Part shown: positions 17,488 to 25,588 of the stretch, in pieces | How the letters are laid out: each line of letters begins with the position of its first letter | Numbering within the stretch: position 1 is the first letter of the stretch | Assembly: GCA_018385425.1 (NCBI GenBank) | Contig: JAHBAA010000039.1 | Span: 1-64,000 of the forward strand | Direction: 5' to 3' | DNA length: 64,000 nucleotides | DNA from: Acetatifactor sp. | GTDB lineage: Bacteria; Bacillota; Clostridia; Lachnospirales; Lachnospiraceae | Made by a program: the position numbers and the translations under genes | The notes under the pieces: model-generated | Seen by the model: the letters and a program-made list of their open reading frames with translations, nothing else | Told to the model about the DNA's origin: nothing | Databases searched by the model: none

Positions 17488-18522
17488 ATGAGATATCCGA
17501 TGGATTTGCCCGAAAACGGAACAATTGGCTTCCTGGCCCCCTCATTCGGCTGTGCCACAGAGCCTTACTATTCCTGCTTTATGAATGCTTTGAAAAAACT
17601 GTGTCAGATGGGTTACCATACTGTGCTGGGACCCAATGTCACCAGGGCGGAGGGTATCGGTATCAGCAATACCCCTGAAGCCTGCGCAAAAGAAGTGATG
17701 GAAATGTTCGCAGGTCAAAGCGATGTGCTGATCTCCTGCGGAGGCGGAGAATTGATGTGCGAGATTCTGCCCTATGTGGACTTTGCGAAACTGGCTGCAC
17801 TGCCGCCCAAGTGGTTTATGGGTTACTCGGACAATACCAACCTGACCTTCCTTTTGGCAACGCTTGCGGATACGGCAGCTGTCTATGGTCCTTGCGCGAA
17901 GACCTTGGGGATGGAGCCCTGGCATCCCTCCATTCAGGATGCCCTTGATCTGCTGAAGGGAACCAATCGAACCGCTCACAGCTATGACCTCTGGGAGAGA
18001 GTAGACCCCGCGGAGGAACTGGGACCTTTGGCTCCTTATCATGTGACAGAACCGGTGGAGATTCGCTCCTTTGTCGGCGGGAAAGAAGTGACGGGAGAGA
18101 AGCTTCTGTTCTTCGGAAGACTGCTGGGAGGTTGTCTGGACTGCCTGGCAAATCTGGTCGGCACGAAGTATGACAAGGTGCAGGAATTTGGCGACAAGTA
18201 TAAAGGGGATGGTATCATTTGGTTTTTAGAAGCCTGCGACCTGAATGTGTTTTCCATTCGACGGGCCATTTGGCAGCTTCGAGAGGCGGGCTGGTTCAGG
18301 TATGCGAAGGGCTTTCTGATCGGAAGACCTGCGAACGGTGAGACCATGATGAATCTGGATCATTTTCAGGCGGTGCTGGGCATGGTCGGCTCCCTGAATG
18401 TGCCGGTTATTATGGACGTGGATCTTGGACATCTGCCTCCTATGATGCCTTTGGTGGAGGGCAGTCTGGCTGCTGTGACGGTGGAAGGAAATGAATTATC
18501 CATTGAGATGAAGTATTTGTAG
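17488..18522 (+). CDS. S66 family LD-carboxypeptidase-like peptidase
   Basis: Predicted LD-carboxypeptidase/MccF-like serine peptidase, 344 aa. It has GFLAPSFG at the N-terminus, the nucleophile Ser114 in MGYSDNTNL, Glu in WFLEACD and the final-domain His in DLGHLPPMMPL. The family trims the D-Ala of muropeptide tetrapeptides during wall recycling or detoxifies microcin C-like peptides. The neighbouring ddh/lysA DAP genes fit the first role. ATG 17488 is taken as start although the best ribosome-like site (17449-17459) is 28 bases away, so the start is uncertain. No signal peptide; cytosolic. Confidence 0.87.
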   Translation: MRYPMDLPENGTIGFLAPSFGCATEPYYSCFMNALKKLCQMGYHTVLGPNVTRAEGIGISNTPEACAKEVMEMFAGQSDVLISCGGGELMCEILPYVDFAKLAALPPKWFMGYSDNTNLTFLLATLADTAAVYGPCAKTLGMEPWHPSIQDALDLLKGTNRTAHSYDLWERVDPAEELGPLAPYHVTEPVEIRSFVGGKEVTGEKLLFFGRLLGGCLDCLANLVGTKYDKVQEFGDKYKGDGIIWFLEACDLNVFSIRRAIWQLREAGWFRYAKGFLIGRPANGETMMNLDHFQAVLGMVGSLNVPVIMDVDLGHLPPMMPLVEGSLAAVTVEGNELSIEMKYL

Positions 18523-18532
18523 TGTAAGTAAA

Positions 18533-18577
18533 TCTTAAACTTTCTTAAAACTCTGTTTGGCTGGTTGGTGCTATACT
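18533..18577 (+). promoter_or_regulatory. Promoter with CTTAAA direct repeats before the lipoprotein gene
   Basis: TCTTAAA occurs at 18533-18539 and again at 18543-18549. TATACT (18572-18577) is a good -10, but the -35 position (about 18549-18554) is poor. Repeats touching a weak -35 suggest activation by an OmpR/PhoB-type regulator. Confidence 0.45.
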
Positions 18578-18627
18578 GTTTTCAGAAGCACTGATGAGAA
18601 AATAGAGTTTTTTGTTTGGGAGGTTTT

Positions 18628-20943
18628 ATGAAGAGACTGGCTGCACGATTTGCTGTATTATGTTTGCTTTGCCTGACTGCCTGCGGAAAGGAAGCTGCTG
18701 CTTCAGAGCCGGACGATCAACCGACTGCGGCAGTTGATTGGCGTACGAATGGTTTCACGGTGTCGGGGGATATGGAAGAGGAACAGCAGCTTTGGGTGGA
18801 TCACTACGAAAAATGGGAGCACGAGATTCCGCTGGGGGAGAAGGAAGAGGTCTTTCATACTCATGAAATGGGTACTTTAAATGGAAAGATCTATCGACTT
18901 TTGTCAATTATTGAGCCTCCGATAGGGGTTGCCCGCAGAATGTATCTGGAGATCTATGATCCCTTTACAAGGGATCTGCAGACAAAAGAATTTCAGCCAT
19001 TGGGATTGATCGACAACCTGATCGATGTGGATGCCGACTTGATTTCGGAGACAGAATTTGCATACCAGATGCAGACCTTTGAAACCGGTGGGGAAGAAGA
19101 ATTTCCTCTGATTTGGGACGGAATGATTTATACGACGATGGAGGGCGAACAGTCTGAAGCGGATATGCTCCATGCATTCATAGAGAACGAGGTTGTCCAA
19201 CCCAGTTATCCGGGCATTATACTGATGCCGAATTGTACGATGGATGGAGCGGGAAACAATTATGTCCGGAAGCAGAGCGACGGCAGGGATTACCCTTCTG
19301 TTGTTGTTTTTGCAAGGGATGGATCCGTCATAATGGAATATGTTGTCCCAAACTATGCAAACATCCTTGAACCGTTTAAGCTGGAAGGGGAGATCGTATT
19401 TCCGGTTCAAAATATGGATAAATCCATGGATTATCTTTGGTTTGATGTATCGAAGCAAGAAGTGAAGAGTCTTGCACATTTGGAGGAGTCTGAGCTTATC
19501 AGGCGAATCTATGGCTATCATAAGAACTGTCTCTACTTTGAGACGTTAGATGGCATTGTGAAATGGAATGCAGACAATGGCCAGCGAAAACTGATTTTTG
19601 ATTTCGAAGAAAATGGTGTGAGCATCCAATATGAAAAAATGCTTGTATTCCCTGAGGATGGTGCCCCGATATTACGAATGTACGGCTATGTAAATGAGGA
19701 ATACCGGGATTTGATCGCAGTTTTGTCGCCGGAGGAGGTAGAAACGGAGGATGCAATTCGAATTGTAAATCTTGTCGGAACGGACAAACGCCTGGCGACC
19801 GCAGTCGGTGTGGCAAACAGGGATAATCTGAATCATCGCTATCAATTGGAGGTTGCGGACAAGGATACCTATGAGGCCAGGCGAACGAAGCTGCTGGCCG
19901 ATTTGACAGCCGGAAACGGACCGGATATGATGTATCTTTCCTGTGAAGATTTTGAACTTCTTCGGGACAAAGGTTTGTTTGCCGATTTGGAGAGCCTGAT
20001 CAGTGAAGAGGACAAAAAACGGATTTTGCCCGGTGTGCTGGAGTTGGGAAGAGCAGACGGTATCCTTCAGGGCTTTCCCCTGAAAATCAGTACAGAGACC
20101 ATTCTTATTTCAGAATCGGTTGGAGCAGGAGACTCCTGGACTCTGGATGAGATGATCTCTTTGATGGATCAGGGGAAACTGAGCGGACGTATGACTTATG
20201 CTGGGAAAATGACAGGACCGGCCTTCTCGTTGGGCAGGATGCTTCAATATTGTCTTGCGGATAGTTTTCTGATTGACTGGGAGAAACGAGAGAGCCATTT
20301 CGATGACGATCGCTTTGTAAGGTGGTTGGATTATTCCGTAACACCGGTGGATATGGATCAGGATTACACGGAAATGCCGTTGGGAGAACATGGGGAATTA
20401 CTGCATTGTATTACGAATGATAGTTTTATGGGTATTGGTTATATGGAAGGCAGTTATTTTGCGAAGGATGGATATTATATCGGATATCCTGCGAAGGAAC
20501 ACAGCGGTACTTATTTGATGACTCCGGGGGTACTGGTTGTGAATCGTGCGTCGACTAATCTGGAGGCAATTGAAGCTTTTTTTCATTGTTGTCTATCCAA
20601 CGAGGTGCAATTCACAGAGGATGATATGAATGTCTTAGCAATTGATTACGATGATTATTTTTACGATGAGGAAATTGACAGCTTGTTTTGGGTGGTAGGA
20701 AGAAAAGCATATGGTCTGAATGTTTTTCCGGATGGCACGACTTCCATAGATCAGGCGAAACGGATGTATGAACATTGCTCAAAGGCTCCCCGCATGTACC
20801 AGTCAATCATGAATATCTTTGATGAGGAAATCTGGGCATTTATCGATGGGGACAAGAGCGCTAAGGAGGTGGCGGAGACCATTGATAAGAGGGTGCAGGT
20901 CTATCTGGATGAGGAGAATGAAACGCATGTTGTAAATCCATAA
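18628..20943 (+). CDS. Large lipoprotein with C-terminal extracellular solute-binding domain
   Basis: 771-aa predicted lipoprotein: signal segment and lipobox LTAC within the first ~25 residues, start ATG 18628 after GGGAGG. Residues ~30-380 look like a beta-rich, repeat-poor domain of unknown fold. Residues ~385-740 resemble family-1 solute-binding proteins (LTAGNGPDMMYLS, a LFADLESLI segment and a gated-pocket region). No permease or ATPase gene adjoins, so it may be a sensor or an orphan binding protein. Its promoter region has CTTAAA repeats similar to those before the two-component system at 60145, a possible but unproven link. Ligand unknown. Confidence 0.75.
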   Translation: MKRLAARFAVLCLLCLTACGKEAAASEPDDQPTAAVDWRTNGFTVSGDMEEEQQLWVDHYEKWEHEIPLGEKEEVFHTHEMGTLNGKIYRLLSIIEPPIGVARRMYLEIYDPFTRDLQTKEFQPLGLIDNLIDVDADLISETEFAYQMQTFETGGEEEFPLIWDGMIYTTMEGEQSEADMLHAFIENEVVQPSYPGIILMPNCTMDGAGNNYVRKQSDGRDYPSVVVFARDGSVIMEYVVPNYANILEPFKLEGEIVFPVQNMDKSMDYLWFDVSKQEVKSLAHLEESELIRRIYGYHKNCLYFETLDGIVKWNADNGQRKLIFDFEENGVSIQYEKMLVFPEDGAPILRMYGYVNEEYRDLIAVLSPEEVETEDAIRIVNLVGTDKRLATAVGVANRDNLNHRYQLEVADKDTYEARRTKLLADLTAGNGPDMMYLSCEDFELLRDKGLFADLESLISEEDKKRILPGVLELGRADGILQGFPLKISTETILISESVGAGDSWTLDEMISLMDQGKLSGRMTYAGKMTGPAFSLGRMLQYCLADSFLIDWEKRESHFDDDRFVRWLDYSVTPVDMDQDYTEMPLGEHGELLHCITNDSFMGIGYMEGSYFAKDGYYIGYPAKEHSGTYLMTPGVLVVNRASTNLEAIEAFFHCCLSNEVQFTEDDMNVLAIDYDDYFYDEEIDSLFWVVGRKAYGLNVFPDGTTSIDQAKRMYEHCSKAPRMYQSIMNIFDEEIWAFIDGDKSAKEVAETIDKRVQVYLDEENETHVVNP

Positions 20944-20978
20944 ATTGCCAATATTTTTCAACAAATAGAAAAAATCCC

Positions 20979-21010
20979 TTGCCAAAAACAGAAAGCTGTG
21001 ATACTATAAT
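20979..21010 (+). promoter_or_regulatory. Promoter for tRNA-Leu
   Basis: TTGCCA (20979-20984) and overlapping -10 choices TACTAT (17-base spacing) or TATAAT at 21005-21010 (20-base spacing), 26 bases before the tRNA. Confidence 0.6.
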
Positions 21011-21035
21011 CACTGTTGTGAGGAAGTTCACATAT

Positions 21036-21118
21036 GCCGGCGTGTCGGAATGGCAGACGAGGCAGACTCAAAATCTGTTGTTGGCAACAACGTGCGGGTT
21101 CAAGTCCCGCTGCCGGCA
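21036..21118 (+). tRNA. tRNA-Leu (anticodon CAA)
   Basis: Class II tRNA of 83 bases. The acceptor stem GCCGGCG pairs with TGCCGGC (one G-U), with discriminator A at 21118. The anticodon loop CTCAAAA gives CAA, reading UUG. The long variable arm GTTGTTGGCAACAAC and the T-arm GCGGGTTCAAGTCCCGC are clear. CCA is not encoded. A promoter lies just upstream and a terminator just downstream, so it is a single-gene unit. Confidence 0.96.
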
Positions 21119-21120
21119 GG

Positions 21121-21155
21121 AAACCTTGATGGCTCAGGCCTTCAAGGTTTTTTTT
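21121..21155 (+). terminator. Terminator after tRNA-Leu
   Basis: AACCTTGA and TCAAGGTT flank an 11-12 base loop and run into eight or more T residues. Confidence 0.85.
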
Positions 21156-21195
21156 GAAAAAACTGTAAAAAAGTGGAAAAATCGTGAATAAGTAC

Positions 21196-21224
21196 TGGAC
21201 TTTTTTCTGAAAGTGTAGTATATT
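21196..21224 (+). promoter_or_regulatory. Promoter for the BlaI/M56 pair
   Basis: TGGACT (21196-21201), 17 bases, TATATT (21219-21224). TGTAGTA at 21214-21220 matches a BlaI/MecI operator half-site overlapping the -10; I do not see a full dyad. Confidence 0.5.
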
Positions 21225-21255
21225 TTATGTGTAATAAATAAAGGGGGATTTGCAT

Positions 21256-21615
21256 ATGGGCAAATATGATGTTTCCAACACCGAGAGACAGATCATGGAG
21301 TATCTCTGGGACCGCAACACTACCGTTCAGACAGGTGAACTGCTGTCAGAGTTTAATTCCAGAGGAAAGAACTGGAAAGCACAGACACTGAATACTTTGC
21401 TGATCCGTCTTGCAGAGATGGGTTTGATTCAGCGTCAGAGAGGCAAGGTAACACCGGCTTATTCCCGCCAGGAGTATAATCGTCGTGTGGCTACCGATAT
21501 TTTGGAGAGATCCTATCAGGGTAAGCTGAAGAATTTTATCGCAGCTTTGACCGGAGGTTCTCAGATCGATGATGCGCTGTATGCCGAGCTGAAGGAAATG
21601 ATTGAAGGAAAATAG
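21256..21615 (+). CDS. BlaI/MecI/CopY-family transcriptional repressor
   Basis: 119-aa winged-helix repressor of the BlaI family (VSNTERQIMEYLW, NTLLIRLAEMGLI, then a short dimerisation tail). ATG 21256 follows AAAGGGGGA. In this family a membrane M56 peptidase triggers cleavage of the repressor and derepression of the operon. That partner is encoded 23 bases downstream. Unlike classic bla loci, no beta-lactamase is adjacent, so the regulated target is unknown. The protein is slightly shorter than BlaI of Staphylococcus but otherwise complete. Confidence 0.9.
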   Translation: MGKYDVSNTERQIMEYLWDRNTTVQTGELLSEFNSRGKNWKAQTLNTLLIRLAEMGLIQRQRGKVTPAYSRQEYNRRVATDILERSYQGKLKNFIAALTGGSQIDDALYAELKEMIEGK

Positions 21616-21638
21616 AGACCGAGAGAGGATAGTTCTGT

Positions 21639-22976
21639 ATGAGATACATCATTGTGATGTCTCTTGCCGGCAGTATCCTTTTTCTGGCGTTTCTTTTTGT
21701 TGAAATGCTGGGAGACAGGTACTTTTGCATGAGAGACAGGACTGTTTTCCTGAGACTGATCGTCGCGTTTTTTCTGATTCCATCCGTTCCGATTGCTGCA
21801 TTCTATCGCTATATCTGGTCTTTTCTGAAAGAACAGATCGATTTGATGGCGCTGCTTGACGAGGAAAGCGCATATCGGCTGGACTATATTGTGTACCATG
21901 CAGGGAAGCAGATGGACTTATCAAACAGTCTGAATGTGCTGCTGTTCGGCGGAGTTGTCTGGATCTTAGGCGGTTGTATTGCCTTTGCACTTGACAAAAC
22001 CGGAGCGATTCTTCAATTGCGCCGGATTCGTGTCTGCAGTCAATTGTCTCATCGAAAGGAATTGCTGGCCTTATTGGATAAGCTGCGGTCGGAATATAGG
22101 ATAAGGAGAGGCATCTCTCTGTATGAATATCCGGTTCCCATATCCTCGTTTACCGTTGGCACGATTCACCCGAAGATTTTCATCTATCCCGGAGACAGTG
22201 ACGAAACATTGGAACTGATTCTCAGGCATGAGATGATACATATCAGACGATTTGATGTCCTGCTGAAACAGCTGACAGCCATTGCCACTTATCTGCACTG
22301 GTTTAATCCGCTGGTTTATTTTCTGAAGTATAAGGTATCTCTGATAACAGAATTGACCTGTGACGAGTGCCTGACGCAGAGAGCAGTGGACCATACCAGA
22401 AGGCAATATGCGAATTTGCTGGTGGAGACTGCAAAGCTTGAGACGACAGTCTGTTTTTCCAATCACTTCAGTGAACAAAGAAGCTTAAAGAAAAGGATAG
22501 AGTATATAATGAAAGACCATTCATGTAATTCGTGGAAGCGATATGTTGTGGGATCGATCATGGCCTTATTGGTATTGGGGACATCCTTTGTCTCTCTGGC
22601 CAATCCCAGTATTTCACAGGTGGAGTTCTGTGAGAATGAGCTGTGCGAGGTAGACATGTTAGCCGATGGGGACGCAATGTTTCTGGCGGATGGTTTTGCT
22701 GCGGATTGGACTTCAGATGCGGAGCCGCAGGAAATACTTGCTGCAGAGCAGTTCGTTGCGGAAGACGGTACCATCTATGTGATTGACCCGATGGCTTCTT
22801 CTTCCTACTTCTCCTGTACCCACTCCTTTGTAAGCGGAGTCTATCAGTCACACGTGAAAAATGCTGACCGAAGCTGTGTTGTCAGAAGCTTCAGAGCCGA
22901 GAGATGCAGTAAATGTGGTCTGGTAAGGGTCTATGAACAGATTTCAAAAGTTACCTACGAACCATGCCCTCATTGA
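21639..22976 (+). CDS. BlaR1/MecR1-type M56 membrane peptidase with C-terminal Cys/His-rich domain
   Basis: 445-aa membrane metallopeptidase. About three membrane spans lie in residues 1-120; the zinc motif H197-E198-x2-H201 (RHEMIH) and ELTCDE lie in the cytosolic protease domain; another span is at about residues 305-325. There is no penicillin-binding sensor domain. Instead the outside part ends in a 56-residue region with Cys393, His395, His405, Cys413, Cys423, Cys426, Cys443 and His445, which could bind metal or form disulfides. It probably transmits an envelope signal to the BlaI-like repressor encoded just upstream. Signal unknown. Confidence 0.87.
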   Translation: MRYIIVMSLAGSILFLAFLFVEMLGDRYFCMRDRTVFLRLIVAFFLIPSVPIAAFYRYIWSFLKEQIDLMALLDEESAYRLDYIVYHAGKQMDLSNSLNVLLFGGVVWILGGCIAFALDKTGAILQLRRIRVCSQLSHRKELLALLDKLRSEYRIRRGISLYEYPVPISSFTVGTIHPKIFIYPGDSDETLELILRHEMIHIRRFDVLLKQLTAIATYLHWFNPLVYFLKYKVSLITELTCDECLTQRAVDHTRRQYANLLVETAKLETTVCFSNHFSEQRSLKKRIEYIMKDHSCNSWKRYVVGSIMALLVLGTSFVSLANPSISQVEFCENELCEVDMLADGDAMFLADGFAADWTSDAEPQEILAAEQFVAEDGTIYVIDPMASSSYFSCTHSFVSGVYQSHVKNADRSCVVRSFRAERCSKCGLVRVYEQISKVTYEPCPH

Positions 22977-22985
22977 GAAACAGCT

Positions 22986-23023
22986 GCCTGACTCATGATT
23001 TTCGTCGTGAGTCAGGCTTTTTT
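22986..23023 (+). terminator. Terminator after the M56 peptidase
   Basis: GCCTGACTCA and TGAGTCAGGC stem with T tail. Confidence 0.9.
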
Positions 23024-23106
23024 GATACACTCCGGATAAAACGTGAAACTTCTTGGGGATTTTTTGCGGAATTTTTTGAAAAAATGTAGAAAATTCCGAA
23101 GCTGTC

Positions 23107-23115
23107 TGCTATAAT
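23107..23115 (+). promoter_or_regulatory. Extended -10 promoter for the TM-repeat protein
   Basis: TGCTATAAT, an extended -10, 36 bases before the start codon; no good -35. Confidence 0.6.
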
Positions 23116-23150
23116 GAAGTCACTATATTTAAAAGGGGGAGGTATCAGTA

Positions 23151-24032
23151 ATGTTTGACACGATCAAATATTCACTTACCAATGGAGCAGCATCTGTTGC
23201 AAAAGCAGTTCTGTTCCTCGTACTGGCTATCGTGGTAGCCAATTTAGTTAAAGGGCTTGTTTTGAAACTCATCGACTCTACGAAGATCAAAGAGTGGCTG
23301 GGCAAGCTGGATCCTGAGGACAAGAAAGGGGAGATTCGTACCTTTATCTCCAAGCTGGTATATCTGCTTGTGTTCCTTCTCTTTGTTCCCGCTATTTTTT
23401 CAGCGCTTGGCATGAGCGGCATTATGTCCCCGATCACAAGTATTCTGAATACCATCTGGGGCTATGTACCGAATGTGTTGGCTGCTGCAATTATTGTTGC
23501 AATCGGTTCTCTGGTAGCAAAGCTTGTGGGACAGATCGTAACCAAGGTGATCGCGGCTGCCGGTCTGGATGCCAAGCTGGCGAACCTGATGGACGAGAAG
23601 TACAGCAAGTTCGTGCTCTCCAACGTAGTCGGCAAGACAGTTCACGTTGTATTGGTGATCTTCTTTGCGGTACAGGCTCTGTATGCATTGAATCTTAATG
23701 TTCTCATCAACATCGGCAACCTGATCATCGGTTATATGCCTGAGGTTCTTACCGCAGTGATCATTTTCGTTGTTGCTCTTCTTGTAAGCGCTATGGCTGA
23801 GAAGGCTCTGACCAAGAGCGGTTTCAAGAGCTATGCAGTGATCGCTAAGGTTGCTATCCTGGTTGTAGCAGGTTTCATGATCCTGAACGAGCTTCATATC
23901 GCAACTTCTATTGTGAATGCTGCATTTGTGATCGTTCTGGCTGCTATCGGTGTTGCATTTGCACTTTCCTTCGGTCTTGGCGGAAGAGAGTTTGCTGCTA
24001 AGGTTCTGGAGAAATTTCACGAGAAGAAATAA
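23151..24032 (+). CDS. Mechanosensitive channel-like protein with conserved TM-helix repeats
   Basis: 293-aa membrane protein. Five or so long hydrophobic segments are spaced by motifs of the conserved TM helix repeat family: GYVPNVLAAAIIVAIG (about residues 104-119) and GYMPEVLTAVIIFVVA (about 197-212) are near copies. It ends in FGLGGREFAAKVLE, a segment shared with MscS-related proteins. It lacks a clear MscS beta domain, so channel activity is inference. The first ~20 residues have an amphipathic helix. It is a single-gene unit between a promoter and a terminator. Confidence 0.8.
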   Translation: MFDTIKYSLTNGAASVAKAVLFLVLAIVVANLVKGLVLKLIDSTKIKEWLGKLDPEDKKGEIRTFISKLVYLLVFLLFVPAIFSALGMSGIMSPITSILNTIWGYVPNVLAAAIIVAIGSLVAKLVGQIVTKVIAAAGLDAKLANLMDEKYSKFVLSNVVGKTVHVVLVIFFAVQALYALNLNVLINIGNLIIGYMPEVLTAVIIFVVALLVSAMAEKALTKSGFKSYAVIAKVAILVVAGFMILNELHIATSIVNAAFVIVLAAIGVAFALSFGLGGREFAAKVLEKFHEKK

Positions 24033-24060
24033 GACTTTTCATATGCAGTAAGGATGACTG

Positions 24061-24097
24061 GCACCTTTTGCTTACCGGCAAAAGGTGCTTTTTTTAA
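24061..24097 (+). terminator. Terminator after the TM-repeat protein
   Basis: GCACCTTTTGC and GCAAAAGGTGC around a six-base loop, followed by seven T residues. Confidence 0.92.
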
Positions 24098-24171
24098 CGG
24101 GGACTTTCTTTTTTGTATGCAAAATGCTATACTATTACCGGGAATGCATTTCAAAAAAAGGGGATGTTGTG

Positions 24172-24372
24172 ATGAATTTTAAGGAACGCTATTTGGCAGG
24201 AGAGATTGCCTTTGAGGAAATCGACGAGTATTGTTTTGAATGGGGAAACAGTGATGATGAGAGAACGCTGGCTCAGTATCTGGGACTGAATGCGGAGGAA
24301 GAGGATGCATGGGTCAGCGTCAGTGAAGAGGCACTGAAAGAATTGCTGGACCGGCAAAAGAAAAATGCATAA
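24172..24372 (+). CDS. Small acidic protein, function unknown
   Basis: 66 aa from ATG 24172 (AAAAAAGGGG upstream); the frame is open further 5' but without a good start. It is strongly acidic and helical, with FKERYLAGEIAFEEIDEY and EEEDAWVSVSEEALKELL, and has no membrane segment or Cys pair. An extended -10 (TGCTATACT, 24125-24133) lies just upstream, so it is probably its own unit. I do not recognise the family; the phrase LGLNAEEEDAWV suggests a conserved short Firmicute protein. Confidence 0.65.
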   Translation: MNFKERYLAGEIAFEEIDEYCFEWGNSDDERTLAQYLGLNAEEEDAWVSVSEEALKELLDRQKKNA

Positions 24373-24379
24373 AAAAACC

Positions 24380-24412
24380 TTGACTTTGTCACATTAAAGT
24401 GTTACACTTTAA
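24380..24412 (+). promoter_or_regulatory. Promoter with embedded operator-like inverted repeat
   Basis: TTGACT (24380-24385), 17 bases, TACACT (24403-24408). The inverted repeat TTAAAGTG-TTA-CACTTTAA (24394-24412) covers the -10, a classic repressor position. Confidence 0.7.
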
Positions 24413-24485
24413 CGCAGAAAAGAAAACCTGTTTCGAGACAGAAGAAATTCCTGTCCGATACCGGTAAAAAGGAAGGATGAATGTA

Positions 24486-25457
24486 ATGAAAGAGATTGCC
24501 AGTTTAATGTCATATCGCCCCAGCATCAAAGTCATTGATGCTACGCTTCGCGACGGAGGGCTTGTAAACGATTTTTATTTTACCGATGAGTTTGTCAAGG
24601 CTTTGTATCTTGCCAATCTTCGAGCAGGCGTGGACTATATGGAGTTCGGTTATAAGGCTTCCACGGAAATGTTTGATGTGAATAAGTTCGGCAAGTGGAA
24701 ATTCTGTAATGATGAAGATATTCGTGCCGTTGTGGGGGAGAATGCCACAGATCTGAAGATTGCCGTTATGGCTGATGTGGGAAGGTGTGAAAAGAAGGAT
24801 TTCCTGAAACGTTCTGAGAGTCCCATTGATCTGGTTCGTGTTGCAACCTACCTGAATACGATTCCTGCGGCAGTTGATATGATCGAGGATGCAGCAAATA
24901 AGGGCTATGAGGTCAGCTGTAACATCATGGCGATCTCCAATGCTCAGGAGGGAGATCTGAGGACGGCACTGGATATTCTGGGTCAGACACCGGTGGACGT
25001 GTTCTATATCGTGGACAGCTTTGGCGCATTGTACCCGGAGCAGGTGGCCCGTCTCACCGATATCTATGTAAATGCTGCTGAAAAGTACGGGAAAAAGGTC
25101 GGGATCCATGCCCACAACAATCAACAGCTTGCTTTTGCAAATACCATAGAGGCAGTCGGAGACGGTGTGGACTGGCTGGATGCGACCTATGCTTCCATGG
25201 GAAGAGGCGCGGGAAACTGTGCCATGGAGCTGCTGCTTGGATTCCTTCGCAACCCGAAGTATAATTTTTATCCTGCGGTTCAATTTGTGGACAAGTATAT
25301 GAATCAGCTGAAGAAGGATGGTGTGGTATGGGGCTATGATCTGCAGTATCTGATGACCGGACTGTTGAATCAGCATCCCAGAACCGCTATCCAGTTTACA
25401 AAAGATGGAAGAGATGACTACACTGAGTTCTACCGTGAGGTCGTTGCTCTGGATTGA
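24486..25457 (+). CDS. Aldolase-like DRE-TIM metallolyase family protein
   Basis: 323-aa protein of the DRE-TIM (HMGL-like) superfamily, near 4-hydroxy-2-oxovalerate aldolases. DATLRDGG (residues ~17-24) carries the Asp/Arg of the DRE motif with Gly in place of Glu, and HAHNN (about residues 211-215) gives the metal-binding His pair. GAGN and MELLL follow in the expected place. The substrate is unknown; some relatives take part in capsule or secondary-metabolite assembly. ATG 24486 is preferred over 24477 because the ribosome site GGAAGG abuts 24477. Its promoter has a 19-bp operator-like repeat, so it is probably repressible. Confidence 0.8.
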   Translation: MKEIASLMSYRPSIKVIDATLRDGGLVNDFYFTDEFVKALYLANLRAGVDYMEFGYKASTEMFDVNKFGKWKFCNDEDIRAVVGENATDLKIAVMADVGRCEKKDFLKRSESPIDLVRVATYLNTIPAAVDMIEDAANKGYEVSCNIMAISNAQEGDLRTALDILGQTPVDVFYIVDSFGALYPEQVARLTDIYVNAAEKYGKKVGIHAHNNQQLAFANTIEAVGDGVDWLDATYASMGRGAGNCAMELLLGFLRNPKYNFYPAVQFVDKYMNQLKKDGVVWGYDLQYLMTGLLNQHPRTAIQFTKDGRDDYTEFYREVVALD

Positions 25458-25469
25458 AGGGAAGACGGT

Positions 25470-25511
25470 AACCTGCCACCAAGGAAAGAAACCTGATGGC
25501 AGGTTTTTATT
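25470..25511 (+). terminator. Terminator after the aldolase-like gene
   Basis: AACCTGCCA and TGGCAGGTT around an internal loop, followed by T-rich sequence. Confidence 0.85.
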
Positions 25512-25588
25512 TTGCCTCTTTACGTCACTGTGCTAATGTGATAAAATACCTTGAAAATCATACTTGACTTTTATAGGAGGAGAAGATT

